Part shown: in pieces, positions 1-8,649 of the stretch | How positions within the stretch are numbered: the first letter of the stretch is position 1 | Layout: each line of letters starts with the position of its first letter | From: Streptomyces sp. HD | GTDB lineage: Bacteria; Actinomycetota; Actinomycetes; Streptomycetales; Streptomycetaceae | Assembly: GCF_028369295.1 (NCBI RefSeq) | Contig: NZ_JAQMYP010000006.1 | Span: forward strand, 218,936 to 282,935 | Length of the DNA: 64,000 nucleotides | Reading direction: 5' to 3' | The notes under the pieces: model-generated | Seen by the model: only the letters and a program-made list of their open reading frames with translations | What the model was told of the DNA's origin: nothing | Databases searched by the model: none | Program-made: the position numbers and the translations under genes

Positions 1-1942
1 CGGTGTACCGGAGGCTGATCTCGTACTCGCCGAGGTGGAGGGGCTTGTTGTCGCCCGGGCGCAGGGCGACCGGCGCGGCGTCGCCGACCTTCACATGGAC
101 GAGTCCGTCGTCGTCCGGCCCGGACACGAACAGGGTCTGCTCGGGCAGGCCCGAATGCAGCCGGGCCCGCACCCCCACCTCCTGGGCGTCCGCGGCGCGG
201 CGGCCCAGCCAGTGCACTTCGCGGTCCTGCGCGCCGACCCCGGACAGGTCGACCTTGCCCGCGCCGAGGTCGAACCGGACCGGCTGGGCGACGGGCAGGT
301 TCTCGGCCCGCTGGTCGGAGTTGCTGCCCTCGACGTACTGGAACTCGGCCCGGACCTGCGTCCGGCCCGCCGGGTCGTACACGACGCGCATGCTGACCAG
401 GACGGCCCCGGTGAGCGGCCAGTCGGCGGTGCGGATGACCCGCCCGCGGTCGTCCTGGACCGGCTTGAGCGGGGCCGTGGCACCGAAGGGAGCGGCGGTG
501 ACCCGCATGGCGAGCAGTTCGCGCAGGAGTTGGGGGGTGCTGGGGGCGGCGGCGGTGCGCCAGGCGGGGTAGAGGGTGCCGAGAGTGGGGTTGAGGGCGG
601 AGAGCAGGCGGGCGGTGTCGCTGCCCGGAAGCTGCTGGCCGGCACCACCACGCGGGGCAGGTGCGGAGCCACGCAGGGCGGGAAGCACAGCGCCGAGAGC
701 TTCTAGAGCAGCAGCACGCGCATCGCCCCTCCTTTTCAGGGGCGCGGGGAACTGCGCGACCAGCCCCAACGCAGCAGCAGACGACCGACTACCTGTCTCT
801 TCCGTCTGCGCCGGTGCCAACTCCAAGGCACGCACCGCCAGTTCCGCCAGCACCGCCTCCAACTGCTCCAACCAGGCAGCGACATCCTCATACGGCTCGG
901 CCAACACCTGAGCCTCGCCAAGACGCGCAACCGGCTCCGCAAGCCGCGCCGCAAACCGCTCAGGACTCTTGATCCCATCGAGATCCCCCCGCAGCGGCGC
1001 GAGAACCTGATCCTCGAAGTCCTCGATCAGCCGGCTGACGGGCCGAGGGTTCGGCACCTCGGGCGTCGGCGGCTCGTCGCCGGGCTCACCCGGCACCGCG
1101 GGGTCGGCGGTCCAGCGCCGCACCTCGTCGACAAGCTCCTTCAGTGTGGGCGGCGCAGACTTCGGCAGGGAGATCGCCGTGATCTCGTCCTCCCGGTCGA
1201 CCCGCGCCTTCGCGACCGGCAGCAACTTGCGCTCGCCGCCCGCCTGTTCACCGAAGACGAAGAGCAGCTGGTCGCCGGTCTGGAGGGAGTTCGCGGTGCC
1301 TTCGACGAAGAGCTCCGAGCGGCGCTCCAGGTCCTCGGGCGTAACGAGGGAGGGGCGCCGGCGGCGTACCTTCAGCTCGTTCCAGTCCCAGCGGGCCGTG
1401 AGGTCACGGCTGGTCTCAAAGGTGAGGGACTGCTCATCGGCGGAAGCCGGCACGCTGTGGCTACGCGCACCGCGCGGAATCAGCACCGGCAGCGCCTCGG
1501 CGCGCGGGTCGCGCTCCAGGGTGTACGCCAGATGCGTCGCGGCGGCGACACCGGGCCGCGGCCGGTGCCCGACGAGCCGACCGAGCAGCACCAGGGACCG
1601 GTGCTCGTTGGCGGTGCGGATGTACGCCTCGTCGGCGATCCGCTCGGAGTGGAAAGTGAGCAGGTCGCCGAGGACGGCGGTGGCGTCGAGCAGGCCGATC
1701 GCCGGGTCGTCCGGGGTGCGCACGGTCAGGCCGTTGAGTGCCGGGTACGCCGGTGAGGCGAGGCGGTCCAGCAGTGCGGCCCGGAAGGAGCCGTACTCGC
1801 CGACGCGGTAGTCGAGCGCCGTGCGGCCGGGCGGGTTGTGCACGGGGGCCGGGGCGAGGCGCTCGTCGTGGCCGCCGTGGCAGGAGCCGCCGCAGCCGCA
1901 GTCGTCGATGAACGTGCCCTCGGTCATGGGGGTCTGCGTCAT
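1..1942 (-). CDS. eCIS baseplate protein, Pvc12/Afp12-like (3' end outside window)
   Basis: The minus-strand frame stays open from an ATG at 1942 to base 1, giving at least 647 aa of what is normally a protein of around 1,000 aa. The ATG overlaps the TGA of the gp J-like gene upstream (ATGA), so translation is coupled. The N-terminus has a small Cys/His cluster (DDCGCGGSCHGGH), then a baseplate-type region that includes RTPDDPAIGLLDATAVLGDLLTF, here cited only by its start RTPDDPAIGL, and FHSERIADEAYIRTA. This opening resembles the second large baseplate protein of eCIS particles, which builds the baseplate wedge with the Pvc11-type protein. Family assignment rests on order in the operon and on these motifs. 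Function is by homology; the missing C-terminus prevents a length check. Confidence 0.8.
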   Translation of the reverse strand, partial: MTQTPMTEGTFIDDCGCGGSCHGGHDERLAPAPVHNPPGRTALDYRVGEYGSFRAALLDRLASPAYPALNGLTVRTPDDPAIGLLDATAVLGDLLTFHSERIADEAYIRTANEHRSLVLLGRLVGHRPRPGVAAATHLAYTLERDPRAEALPVLIPRGARSHSVPASADEQSLTFETSRDLTARWDWNELKVRRRRPSLVTPEDLERRSELFVEGTANSLQTGDQLLFVFGEQAGGERKLLPVAKARVDREDEITAISLPKSAPPTLKELVDEVRRWTADPAVPGEPGDEPPTPEVPNPRPVSRLIEDFEDQVLAPLRGDLDGIKSPERFAARLAEPVARLGEAQVLAEPYEDVAAWLEQLEAVLAELAVRALELAPAQTEETGSRSSAAALGLVAQFPAPLKRRGDARAAALEALGAVLPALRGSAPAPRGGAGQQLPGSDTARLLSALNPTLGTLYPAWRTAAAPSTPQLLRELLAMRVTAAPFGATAPLKPVQDDRGRVIRTADWPLTGAVLVSMRVVYDPAGRTQVRAEFQYVEGSNSDQRAENLPVAQPVRFDLGAGKVDLSGVGAQDREVHWLGRRAADAQEVGVRARLHSGLPEQTLFVSGPDDDGLVHVKVGDAAPVALRPGDNKPLHLGEYEISLRYT

Positions 1943-4900
1943 CGGGCACCTCCGAGCGAGATCGCCAGCCGACCGTTCTCCGGCCGGTCCGGGTCGTTGT
2001 CGCAGGTAGCGATCTCCAGCGGGCCGAGCCGCAGCACGCCGTCCTCCCTCTCTCCTCGGTCCGGCTCGAACAGCTTCCGCAGCCGGGTGACTTCGACGCT
2101 CTCCACGCCGGACACGGCCGCCGCGACGGCGACCAGCCGGCTGAGCCGCACCGGTTCGCCGAAGGTCAGCGCGTCGGGGTGGAAGAAGCCCAGGCGCCCG
2201 TCGGCGAGCCGGCCGTTGCCCAGGACGCGGTACAGCTCGGCCAGGATCTGCCCGTGCTGATGGCCCGGCTTGGCGCACACGGTCAGCGCGATGTCCAGCG
2301 GGACCAGACGTGCGGCGCCGACCACGAGGTCGTGGCCGATCCGCCGGTACGGCTCCAGCGCCTGCGCGACCGAGGTGAGCAGCTCGACCGACGGGGCGGC
2401 GGTGCCGTACGCGTCGACCGAGACGTGCGCCTCCTGGACGCTGCCGGTCCAGCGCAGCTCCGCCGCCGCGCGCTGGACGCCGGGCAGGGCGGCGGCGAGG
2501 GCCGCGTAGTCCTCGGCGGTGACCGCGCGCAGCCGGGTGCGGCGCAGGTCGAGCGGGGCCAACTGGCGTACCTGCTCGACGGGTTCGGGTTCCGTGCCGC
2601 CTACGGCGGCCAGCGGGTTGCGGACCACGGCGGCGGGCGGCTGCTCGCAGTCGGACTGGACGACGAGGTGGTTGATGGCCTCCGCGCCGACGTTGCCGGC
2701 CGTTCCGCCGCCGAGCCGGTAGTGGGCGGCGAGCCGGGACCCGGGCGTGGGCTTCGCGCCGTGCCGTCCGTCGCCGAAGCGCAGGGCGAGCCGGCCGTCG
2801 TCCTCCAGCTCACCGACGAAGTGCCGGTCGCGCGGGCCGCCGTCGAGCAGGTCGCGGCGCGCCTCCCAGACTTCGTCCTCGCCGGTATGGAGGCGTACGG
2901 CGGGCAGGGCGCGACGCGGGTCCTGGTCGAGCGCGGCGGTCGCGGGGCCGCGCAGCACCGTTTCCTCGGGGTGCAGTCCGGCGGCGTACGACGGCCCCCA
3001 GCTGTGGGCGATCTCCCAGGCGATGTCGCCGTCGAGGACGGTGCCGGCGCGGGCGCGCGCCGTCAGGACCTCGATCCGGCGCAGCTTGGCGTCGAGCAAC
3101 TGGTCGCTGCGGAACAGGAGTTCACGCAGGGCGCGGACGGGATGGCGGCGCAGCTCGATGCGCTCCAGGATCCGCAGTCCGTAGATCACCGCGAGTTCGG
3201 CGATCTCGGCGTCCGCGAGGCCGTCCCGGTCCCGGGCGCTGCGCCATAGCTCCACGAGCCGTTGCCGCACCCGCCCCGGAATCGCGCCGATCCGCTCGGC
3301 CTGTCCGGCAGCGACGGTGCCGAGGTCCGGGAACGGCACCGCCTGCACCACGGGCGCGCGGCCGAGGACGGGACGGAACCGGGGCTGGATTCCCGGGTAG
3401 ACCGACTGGGCGAGCAGCGTGCGCAAGGCGGCGGCCTGGGCGTACGCGGTGCCGGGCACTACGCGCTCATGCCGCTGGCCGGCGCGTTCCAGACCGATTC
3501 CGGCGCGGTTGACCGCCGCTTCACCGACCACCTGGAACAGCTCACGGACGTCGTCCGGTGCCAGCGCCTCGCCGGACTCGGCCTTGTCCGTGAGGGAGTT
3601 GATGAGCCGGGCGGGTGCGTTGCCCTCGTCACGGTCGTAGCAGCCGAAGGCGGGAGGATCGCAGGGGGCGACCTCGGCGGGCACCTGCGGGACGGTGAAG
3701 GTCTCGGGAAGAGTGTGGAGCGTGCGGCCGTGGTCGACGAGGACGACGTTGCCGCGGGCGAGGCTCACGTCCTCGACGGGCAGACAGTCGCGGCCGCCGC
3801 GCGTGGTCAGGCAGAGCGGGAAGCGCAGGGCGTCCCCGGCGTCCCAGGTGACCTCCAGGACCGGCTGGTCCTCGATGCGGTCCACGGCCGGGGTGACGGA
3901 GGTGATGCGTACGGCCTGCCGGTGGCCGGGGTCGGCGTCGCCGGGGGTGCCGGTGCGCGGGCCCCTGACCTCTTCCAGGACGAGCAGGTCACCGGGCCTG
4001 AGGTCGAGTTGGCGTTCCCGGCAGGTCTCCTGGTCGACCCACTCGTCGCGCAGGGTGGCCGCGGTGGCGCCCTTCGGCAGGGTGCAGACCTCGCCGCCCC
4101 ACGTCCACAGGCGGATCGCGTTGTGGGCGACGCGCAGCTCCAGCGGGTCGGCGGTGACGACGGGTTCGAAGACCTCCACCGAGCCGCGCTCGTCGAGGTC
4201 GCCGAGGTCGGCCTCGTCGACGACCGTGCCGGGCTCGGGGCGGTCGTGCGGGTCGAGGGTTCGGACGTCGACGGAGGCGAAGCGGTAGGTGCCCGGGGCC
4301 AGCGTGTGGTCACCGGCGGTCTCGACGGCGACGTAGGCGCGCGCCGTGCAGCCGTCGTGCATCGCGTAGTCGATGAGCCGGACATGCCGCCGTACGGAGA
4401 CACGGCGCCGGGCGGTGTCGAGATAGGCCTCGGTGGCGACCGCGTCCTGCTGGTAGCTGATCTGGTCGCCGGTGTGGGCGAGCAGCTCGACCAGGGTCAT
4501 TCCCAGGTCGGCGGGGTTGCGTTCGACCCAGTCCGGGGTGGTGAGCGCGAGCCGGTCGAGGAGCAGCTTGCGGATGGTGTCGTAGTCGCGGGCGGTGTAG
4601 TCGATGACGGGCGCGGACGGGAAGTCGGCGCCGTCCTGCCCGTCTTCCTTGCAGTCGAAGGGGGTCGGGCAGTCGGGCCGGAAGGCGAAGCCGGCGCTGT
4701 GGTAGCGCTGGTCGAAGCCGCGGAAGGGCTCGGTGCCGGGGCGGCCGTACGGGTCGGTCTCGACCAGGGAAAGCCGGTAGCGGGAGGTGTCGCCGGCCTT
4801 GTCGAGGGTGACGTAGAGCCGGTCGTCGAGCTCGGGGTCCTCCTCGCGCTCCACGCTGACGTCCACGGCGGTGATGCCGGTGATGCGGCGGCCGCCGTCG

Positions 4901-5055
4901 ATGCGGACGTTCTCGGGGACCAGGCCGTGCGGGGCCTTGCCGAGGAAGGTGACGGTGAGCAGCAGGCCGTCGTCACTCACCTCGACGGAGTCGACTCCGT
5001 TGAGCTGAGCGGCACGGACCTTGGCCCGGCGGGAGGTGGTGGTCGTACCTGTCAT
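1939..5055 (-). CDS. eCIS baseplate assembly protein, gpJ/Pvc11-like
   Basis: This 1,038-aa protein starts at the ATG at 5055, which overlaps the stop of the gp25 gene. The frame is open further upstream, but that extension lies inside gp25. Around residues 150-250 it carries the typical baseplate wedge region (IDYTARDYDTIRKLLLDRLA, PADLGMTLVELLAHTGDQI), followed by a beta-rich middle and a C-terminal part with APLDLRRTRLRAVTAEDYA. This matches the putative baseplate assembly protein family (T4 gp6 / P2 gpJ / Pvc11). In the particle it forms the baseplate ring that holds the hub and triggers sheath contraction. Length is normal for the eCIS version. It sits in the usual order gp25 - Pvc11 - Pvc12. 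Confidence 0.9.
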   Translation of the reverse strand: MTGTTTTSRRAKVRAAQLNGVDSVEVSDDGLLLTVTFLGKAPHGLVPENVRIDGGRRITGITAVDVSVEREEDPELDDRLYVTLDKAGDTSRYRLSLVETDPYGRPGTEPFRGFDQRYHSAGFAFRPDCPTPFDCKEDGQDGADFPSAPVIDYTARDYDTIRKLLLDRLALTTPDWVERNPADLGMTLVELLAHTGDQISYQQDAVATEAYLDTARRRVSVRRHVRLIDYAMHDGCTARAYVAVETAGDHTLAPGTYRFASVDVRTLDPHDRPEPGTVVDEADLGDLDERGSVEVFEPVVTADPLELRVAHNAIRLWTWGGEVCTLPKGATAATLRDEWVDQETCRERQLDLRPGDLLVLEEVRGPRTGTPGDADPGHRQAVRITSVTPAVDRIEDQPVLEVTWDAGDALRFPLCLTTRGGRDCLPVEDVSLARGNVVLVDHGRTLHTLPETFTVPQVPAEVAPCDPPAFGCYDRDEGNAPARLINSLTDKAESGEALAPDDVRELFQVVGEAAVNRAGIGLERAGQRHERVVPGTAYAQAAALRTLLAQSVYPGIQPRFRPVLGRAPVVQAVPFPDLGTVAAGQAERIGAIPGRVRQRLVELWRSARDRDGLADAEIAELAVIYGLRILERIELRRHPVRALRELLFRSDQLLDAKLRRIEVLTARARAGTVLDGDIAWEIAHSWGPSYAAGLHPEETVLRGPATAALDQDPRRALPAVRLHTGEDEVWEARRDLLDGGPRDRHFVGELEDDGRLALRFGDGRHGAKPTPGSRLAAHYRLGGGTAGNVGAEAINHLVVQSDCEQPPAAVVRNPLAAVGGTEPEPVEQVRQLAPLDLRRTRLRAVTAEDYAALAAALPGVQRAAAELRWTGSVQEAHVSVDAYGTAAPSVELLTSVAQALEPYRRIGHDLVVGAARLVPLDIALTVCAKPGHQHGQILAELYRVLGNGRLADGRLGFFHPDALTFGEPVRLSRLVAVAAAVSGVESVEVTRLRKLFEPDRGEREDGVLRLGPLEIATCDNDPDRPENGRLAISLGGAR

Positions 5056-5450
5056 GCCGTGGCCCTCCCTTCGAAGACGTCGTCGCGCCGCGCACCGTCG
5101 GCGCGTATGACGTACGACAGGTACACACGGACGACGTTGTCCTCGCTGACCACGTCGAGGGCCTCCACGTCGATGAGATCGCCGAGCCAGCGCTGGAGCG
5201 AGGCCTGGACGGAGAGTTCGAGGGTGCTGACGAGCTCGGGGCTGGTCGGCGCGAAGACCAGGTCGAGCAGCCCGCACCCGAAGTCGGGACGCATCATGCG
5301 CTCGCCGGGGCTGGTGAACAGGAGCTGCTCGATGAGGTCGTGCACGTGCTCGCCGTGGGTGGCGTGCGCGGTGCGGCCCCGGCGGTCGGGGTGGAAGGGG
5401 AACGCGATGTCGCTGCGCGGGCGGGGGCGCCTGCTGGTGTGCCGGCTCAT
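5052..5450 (-). CDS. GPW/gp25-family baseplate protein
   Basis: The 132-aa product is a gp25-type wedge protein. It has an N-terminal basic leader, then IAFPFHPDRRGRTAHA, GEHVHDLIEQLLFTSPGERM and RPDFGCGLLDLVF, which is the conserved gp25 core that contacts the first sheath ring. The ATG at 5450 overlaps the TGA of the PAAR-like gene (ATGA); a longer frame exists upstream but has no reason to be used. The stop overlaps the next start. In T4, P2 and eCIS particles this lysozyme-like fold without activity joins sheath to baseplate. Assignment is secure from the motif set and neighbours. Confidence 0.92.
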   Translation of the reverse strand: MSRHTSRRPRPRSDIAFPFHPDRRGRTAHATHGEHVHDLIEQLLFTSPGERMMRPDFGCGLLDLVFAPTSPELVSTLELSVQASLQRWLGDLIDVEALDVVSEDNVVRVYLSYVIRADGARRDDVFEGRATA

Positions 5451-5782
5451 CGAACGGTGACCTTTCGCTGCGCGGCCTGGACGACGGGCGGTCCCTGCGG
5501 CACGAAGGCCGCGGTGAAGCACTGGGCCGCGGAGGTGTCGAGCAGCACGGGCGCGCCGTCGACGGTCACGCCGGTGCCGTCGGCGGTCCAGCGGACCGCC
5601 ACACACGGCGAGGGGACGCCGTCGACGGTGTGCGGGCAGCCGGTGACGACGTGGCTGTGGGCGGCCGTGGCGACGGCGGCGCCCGCGCTGCGTACGCCGC
5701 CGGAGGGTGTGGTGGCGGGCGCGGCGCGGCCGCCGTGCGGACAGCCGATCACGGTGTCGGCGTCGAGCAGACTCCCGGGCAT
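5447..5782 (-). CDS. PAAR-like spike tip protein
   Basis: The product is 111 aa with two GCPH motifs (VIGCPHGG near residue 13 and VTGCPHTV near residue 48), plus Cys60 and Cys88. The alternating Gly/Ala/His/Cys pattern is that of small metal-binding PAAR/DUF4280-like tip proteins, which sharpen the trimeric spike of contractile systems. It lies between the spike gene and gp25, as expected for Pvc10-type tips. A tip protein may also carry cargo, but there is no extension here that could be a toxin. The exact Pfam family cannot be fixed by eye. Confidence 0.75.
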   Translation of the reverse strand: MPGSLLDADTVIGCPHGGRAAPATTPSGGVRSAGAAVATAAHSHVVTGCPHTVDGVPSPCVAVRWTADGTGVTVDGAPVLLDTSAAQCFTAAFVPQGPPVVQAAQRKVTVR

Positions 5783-5804
5783 GTTCTCAGGTCCCCCGTC
5801 CTTC

Positions 5805-6341
5805 TTATCGCTTGGAGAGCACGGTCAACTGGCCCTCGTTGATGGTCACTTCACGGCCACGCAGAATGACCTCCGCCCCCGCGCCGGTCGCGATGACCAC
5901 GGCCTCCTTGGTGATACGGATGTATGCGCCGCCCTGGGCCTGAAGCAGAATCCCCTGCTCCGCACCCGCCGTGTCGTTCAGGACGATCTTGTGCGCCTGC
6001 GGCGTCTGCACGACGACGGGCTTGTTCGGCGAGCCCGCCTGAAGCTCACGGCGCGCGTCGGGCGGCAGCTCGTCGGCGGCGCCGTACCAACACCCGGTCC
6101 ACACGGGGAAACTGGGATCCCCCTGCTCGAACTCCACCCACACACCCGCGCCCGGCGGCGGCACCACGAACTGCCCCGACTCCGGCCCGGTGAACGGCAG
6201 ACAAGGCAGCGCCCAGGTGGACGGCTCGTCGCCGAGGACGTCCGGGACCTCGACGGTGATACGTCCGATACGCAGCGGGTCGTCGTTGCTGACCACCCGG
6301 CCGCGGAACTTGCCGAGGTAGCGATTGCTGGGTGCCGCCAT
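5805..6341 (-). CDS. Spike protein with gp5/VgrG-type OB fold
   Basis: This 178-aa protein begins at the ATG at 6341, 9 nt after AGGAGC; the frame runs further up only as antisense noise. Its first half is a gp5-type OB domain (YLGKFRGRVV, RIGRITVEVPDVLG, GVWVEFEQGDPSFPVWTG). Its second half, with VVVQTPQAHKIVLNDT and GAYIRITKEAVVI, predicts the beta-helical needle. It corresponds to the C-terminal half of VgrG or Pvc8. With the separate gp27-like gene just upstream, the hub-spike is split into two polypeptides, as in other Streptomyces eCIS loci. It would form the trimeric puncturing needle beneath the tube. Confidence 0.9.
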   Translation of the reverse strand: MAAPSNRYLGKFRGRVVSNDDPLRIGRITVEVPDVLGDEPSTWALPCLPFTGPESGQFVVPPPGAGVWVEFEQGDPSFPVWTGCWYGAADELPPDARRELQAGSPNKPVVVQTPQAHKIVLNDTAGAEQGILLQAQGGAYIRITKEAVVIATGAGAEVILRGREVTINEGQLTVLSKR

Positions 6342-6388
6342 GGTGGAGGTGCTCCTGGTCGATGGGTCGTGAGTTGCTGGGTGTGTCG

Positions 6389-7537
6389 TTATGGCCGGAC
6401 GTAGTCGCTGCGCGCTTCCAGGCCCTCCCTGGAGAGGGTGAAGTTCTGTTGGTACGAGCCCGGACGCAGGTTGTGCGTCACGGACTTGACGAAGTAGTCG
6501 CCGTCGTACGCCCGTCCCGAGCCGCGTACGCCGACGAGCTGGCGCGGCTGGAGGATGTAGCCGTGTCGGATGACGTCGAGCGAACCGGACCCGGAGACGA
6601 CGTCCGCGGACACGGCGGCCCGGGCGAGGAGCTCGGCCTCGGCCTGCTCGCGCTGCTGCTTGGCCGTGCCGGCCAGCGTCCTGCGCTTGAGGGCGGGGGT
6701 GGGCCGCTTGCCGAGGGGCGGGCGCAGGGGGCTGATGGACGGCTGCGGCAGCAGGGCGGACTGCCGGGTCTCGGGATTCTGCCAACGGGCCTGCGGCTCT
6801 TCGCGCGCGGTGCCGTCGTAGGCGAACGTCAGCTGGTCGACGGTGGAGTTGGCGTCCATGTTGACGCTTAGGGCGTGCTGGCGGATGCCGAGACGGAGCT
6901 CCGGCCCCCAACGGGCCGAGGACTGACCCGGGTTGGGCCCTGGCTCCAGATAGAAGGTGTAGCCGTTCGCCCGCGCGAGCTCGGTGACGTACTGCAGGTC
7001 GGTCTGCGTCTGGTAGTGCACGCGCAGGTCCTGGTGCGGGGGCTGGGCGACCTTCTCGTTGTAGACGTCGGGCCGGATGCCGTAGTCGGAGTAGCGGCGC
7101 AGGATGGCGAGCACCCGCTCGGAGGGCGGGAGGTTCGGGTACCGGGCGGTGCGCTCCTCCAGGTCCATGAGGAGGGTGAGGTCCTCGCCGGTGACGGTGA
7201 GGGTGGAGTGGCCGGGCTGGTTGCTGGCGCCGACCTCGTGCCGGACGACGAGCCCGTCGAAGAGGACGTCGGGCGTGCCCTTCACCGAGACGGTGACGAT
7301 GATCCGCGTCTTGGGGTCGAAGAACCCTTCCGGCAGCAGCCGTCGGCTGATGATCCCGTTCTTGGTGAGGTCAAAGGCGAGCTGGAACCCGCTCCGCTCC
7401 CCCGCCGTGGCCGTGATCTGGGCGGACAGCAGGGCCTCGGTCACCTCGGCCGGGACGGGCCGGGCGAGCTTGGGCCCCATGAGGAGCGTGATGTGGACGG
7501 GGCCCTGCCCCACGGGCAGATCAAACACGCCGGTCAC
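6389..7537 (-). CDS. Baseplate hub protein, gp27/VgrG N-terminal-like
   Basis: The 382-aa protein resembles phage late control protein D and the gp27-like half of VgrG. Support comes from QLAFDLTKNGIISRRLLPEG, the tube-mimicking barrel segment VLFDGLVVRHEVG, GHSTLTVTGEDLTLLMDLEE, and DLQYVTELARANGYTFYLEPG. The C-terminal part ends with a GDYFVKSVTHNL segment, also typical of hub proteins. It overlaps the LysM gene upstream by 17 bp and is followed after 47 bp by the spike. It is expected to form the trimeric hub joining tube and spike. Start at the first ATG (7537) fits the family N-terminus. Confidence 0.9.
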   Translation of the reverse strand: MTGVFDLPVGQGPVHITLLMGPKLARPVPAEVTEALLSAQITATAGERSGFQLAFDLTKNGIISRRLLPEGFFDPKTRIIVTVSVKGTPDVLFDGLVVRHEVGASNQPGHSTLTVTGEDLTLLMDLEERTARYPNLPPSERVLAILRRYSDYGIRPDVYNEKVAQPPHQDLRVHYQTQTDLQYVTELARANGYTFYLEPGPNPGQSSARWGPELRLGIRQHALSVNMDANSTVDQLTFAYDGTAREEPQARWQNPETRQSALLPQPSISPLRPPLGKRPTPALKRRTLAGTAKQQREQAEAELLARAAVSADVVSGSGSLDVIRHGYILQPRQLVGVRGSGRAYDGDYFVKSVTHNLRPGSYQQNFTLSREGLEARSDYVRP

Positions 7538-7907
7538 CCCTGCCGCCCGGGAACCCGCCGGCGAGCGGGATGTCGATGACGCGCCCGGCTTCGTCGGTCA
7601 ACTCCCGTGGATCGAGTACGGGGTTGGCGTCGGCAATCTGCCACCACTGGTCCGGATCGCCGAAGTAGCGCTGCGCGAGCAGGTCGGGGCGCTCGCCGGC
7701 GCCGACGGTGTGGGGGTGGGTGAGGTCGCTGTCGGGGCCGGTCGGGTCGAGCGGGGGCAGCAGGCGGCGCTTGGTGTACCGCACCTCGGTCCCGTCGGGC
7801 TGCCGATGGATCCCGATCTCGGCGTCGTGATACCGGCTGGTGCGGGGGTAAGGATGCGCACCCGGGATGGCGTCCAGGGCGTTCTCGTAGGGCTCGATCT
7901 CGGCCAT
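7521..7907 (-). CDS. LysM-domain baseplate protein
   Basis: This 128-aa protein has a C-terminal LysM-like domain (HTVGAGERPDLLAQRYFGDPDQWWQIADANPVLDP is its extent, seen in segments HTVGAGERPDLLAQRYFG and WWQIADANPVLDP). Such domains occur in T4 gp53 and Pvc7-type baseplate proteins, where they bind the hub rather than peptidoglycan. There is no signal peptide, which supports a structural, cytoplasmic role. Position directly before the gp27-like gene is typical. The start at 7907 leaves 10 bp after the preceding gene's stop. Confidence 0.82.
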   Translation of the reverse strand: MAEIEPYENALDAIPGAHPYPRTSRYHDAEIGIHRQPDGTEVRYTKRRLLPPLDPTGPDSDLTHPHTVGAGERPDLLAQRYFGDPDQWWQIADANPVLDPRELTDEAGRVIDIPLAGGFPGGRGDRRV

Positions 7908-7917
7908 GGGTGTCTCC

Positions 7918-8616
7918 TCAGCCCCTTCCGGTCATGACATTGGTGCCGGTGCCGATTCCACCGAGCCCCATCGAGCCGAGGCTGCCGCCGCGAGCCGCCG
8001 CGGCGAGCCGCTCCTTCTGGGCGAGGTGGGCCATGTACAGGTCTGCACCCCGGTGACCGGCAGGCAGATCGCTGACGGTGAGGATCTTCATGCCGATGCT
8101 GAGGGAGGCGCGGATCGGATTGAGATTCACGTCGAAGGCCGACTCATTGACGGAGAGTTCGGTGAGCCGGACCGGCATCACGCGCTTGCTCCCCCAGGTG
8201 AACAGCGTCAGCGGCATCTCGATCGGACTGATCTCGATGGCGCCCTTCTGCGACAGCTTGCTCGCGGCCCGGAGTTGCGCGACGGTCGGCTGCACCAGCA
8301 TTTCGAGGGTCGCGAGCTGCGGGTGGATCCCGTCGGGCGCGGCGACCTCGAACTGGTCGGTGGCGTCGATCTCGGCGGTGAACTTCCAGGTCTCCTGGGC
8401 AGGACCCTTGAGGCGAAGCGCCTCGTTGCGGTCACCACTACCGGCCCCGCCACCTCCGGCGTCGCCGCTGTCCCCGGCGGACTGGGGGGCGACGCTGCGC
8501 TCCAGGGTGTCCGGGTTGAACTGCAGGACGATGATCCGCTGGGGGGTGCCGGTGTCGGGGTTGACCACGACTATTCCGGAGCGGATGGGTTTGGGGATGT
8601 CGGCGTAGCGGGTCAT
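7918..8616 (-). CDS. CIS tube/baseplate protein, Afp7/Pvc7-like N-terminal domain
   Basis: The 232-aa protein shows the N-terminal domain found in Afp7/Pvc7-type contractile system proteins: IIVLQFNPDTLERSV, then a Gly/Ser insertion, WKFTAEIDATDQFEVA, MPLTLFTWGSKRVMPVRLTELSVNESAFD, cited here in parts, and LNPIRASLSIGMKIL. In eCIS and myophages this protein adapts tube to hub, usually fused to LysM; here LysM is a separate downstream gene. It is the first structural gene after the giant protein/immunity pair. The 33-bp gap to the immunity-like gene may mark the right border of an exchangeable cassette. Confidence 0.82.
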   Translation of the reverse strand: MTRYADIPKPIRSGIVVVNPDTGTPQRIIVLQFNPDTLERSVAPQSAGDSGDAGGGGAGSGDRNEALRLKGPAQETWKFTAEIDATDQFEVAAPDGIHPQLATLEMLVQPTVAQLRAASKLSQKGAIEISPIEMPLTLFTWGSKRVMPVRLTELSVNESAFDVNLNPIRASLSIGMKILTVSDLPAGHRGADLYMAHLAQKERLAAAARGGSLGSMGLGGIGTGTNVMTGRG

Positions 8617-8649
8617 GCACCTACTCCATTCACGTTCAGGCCCAATGAA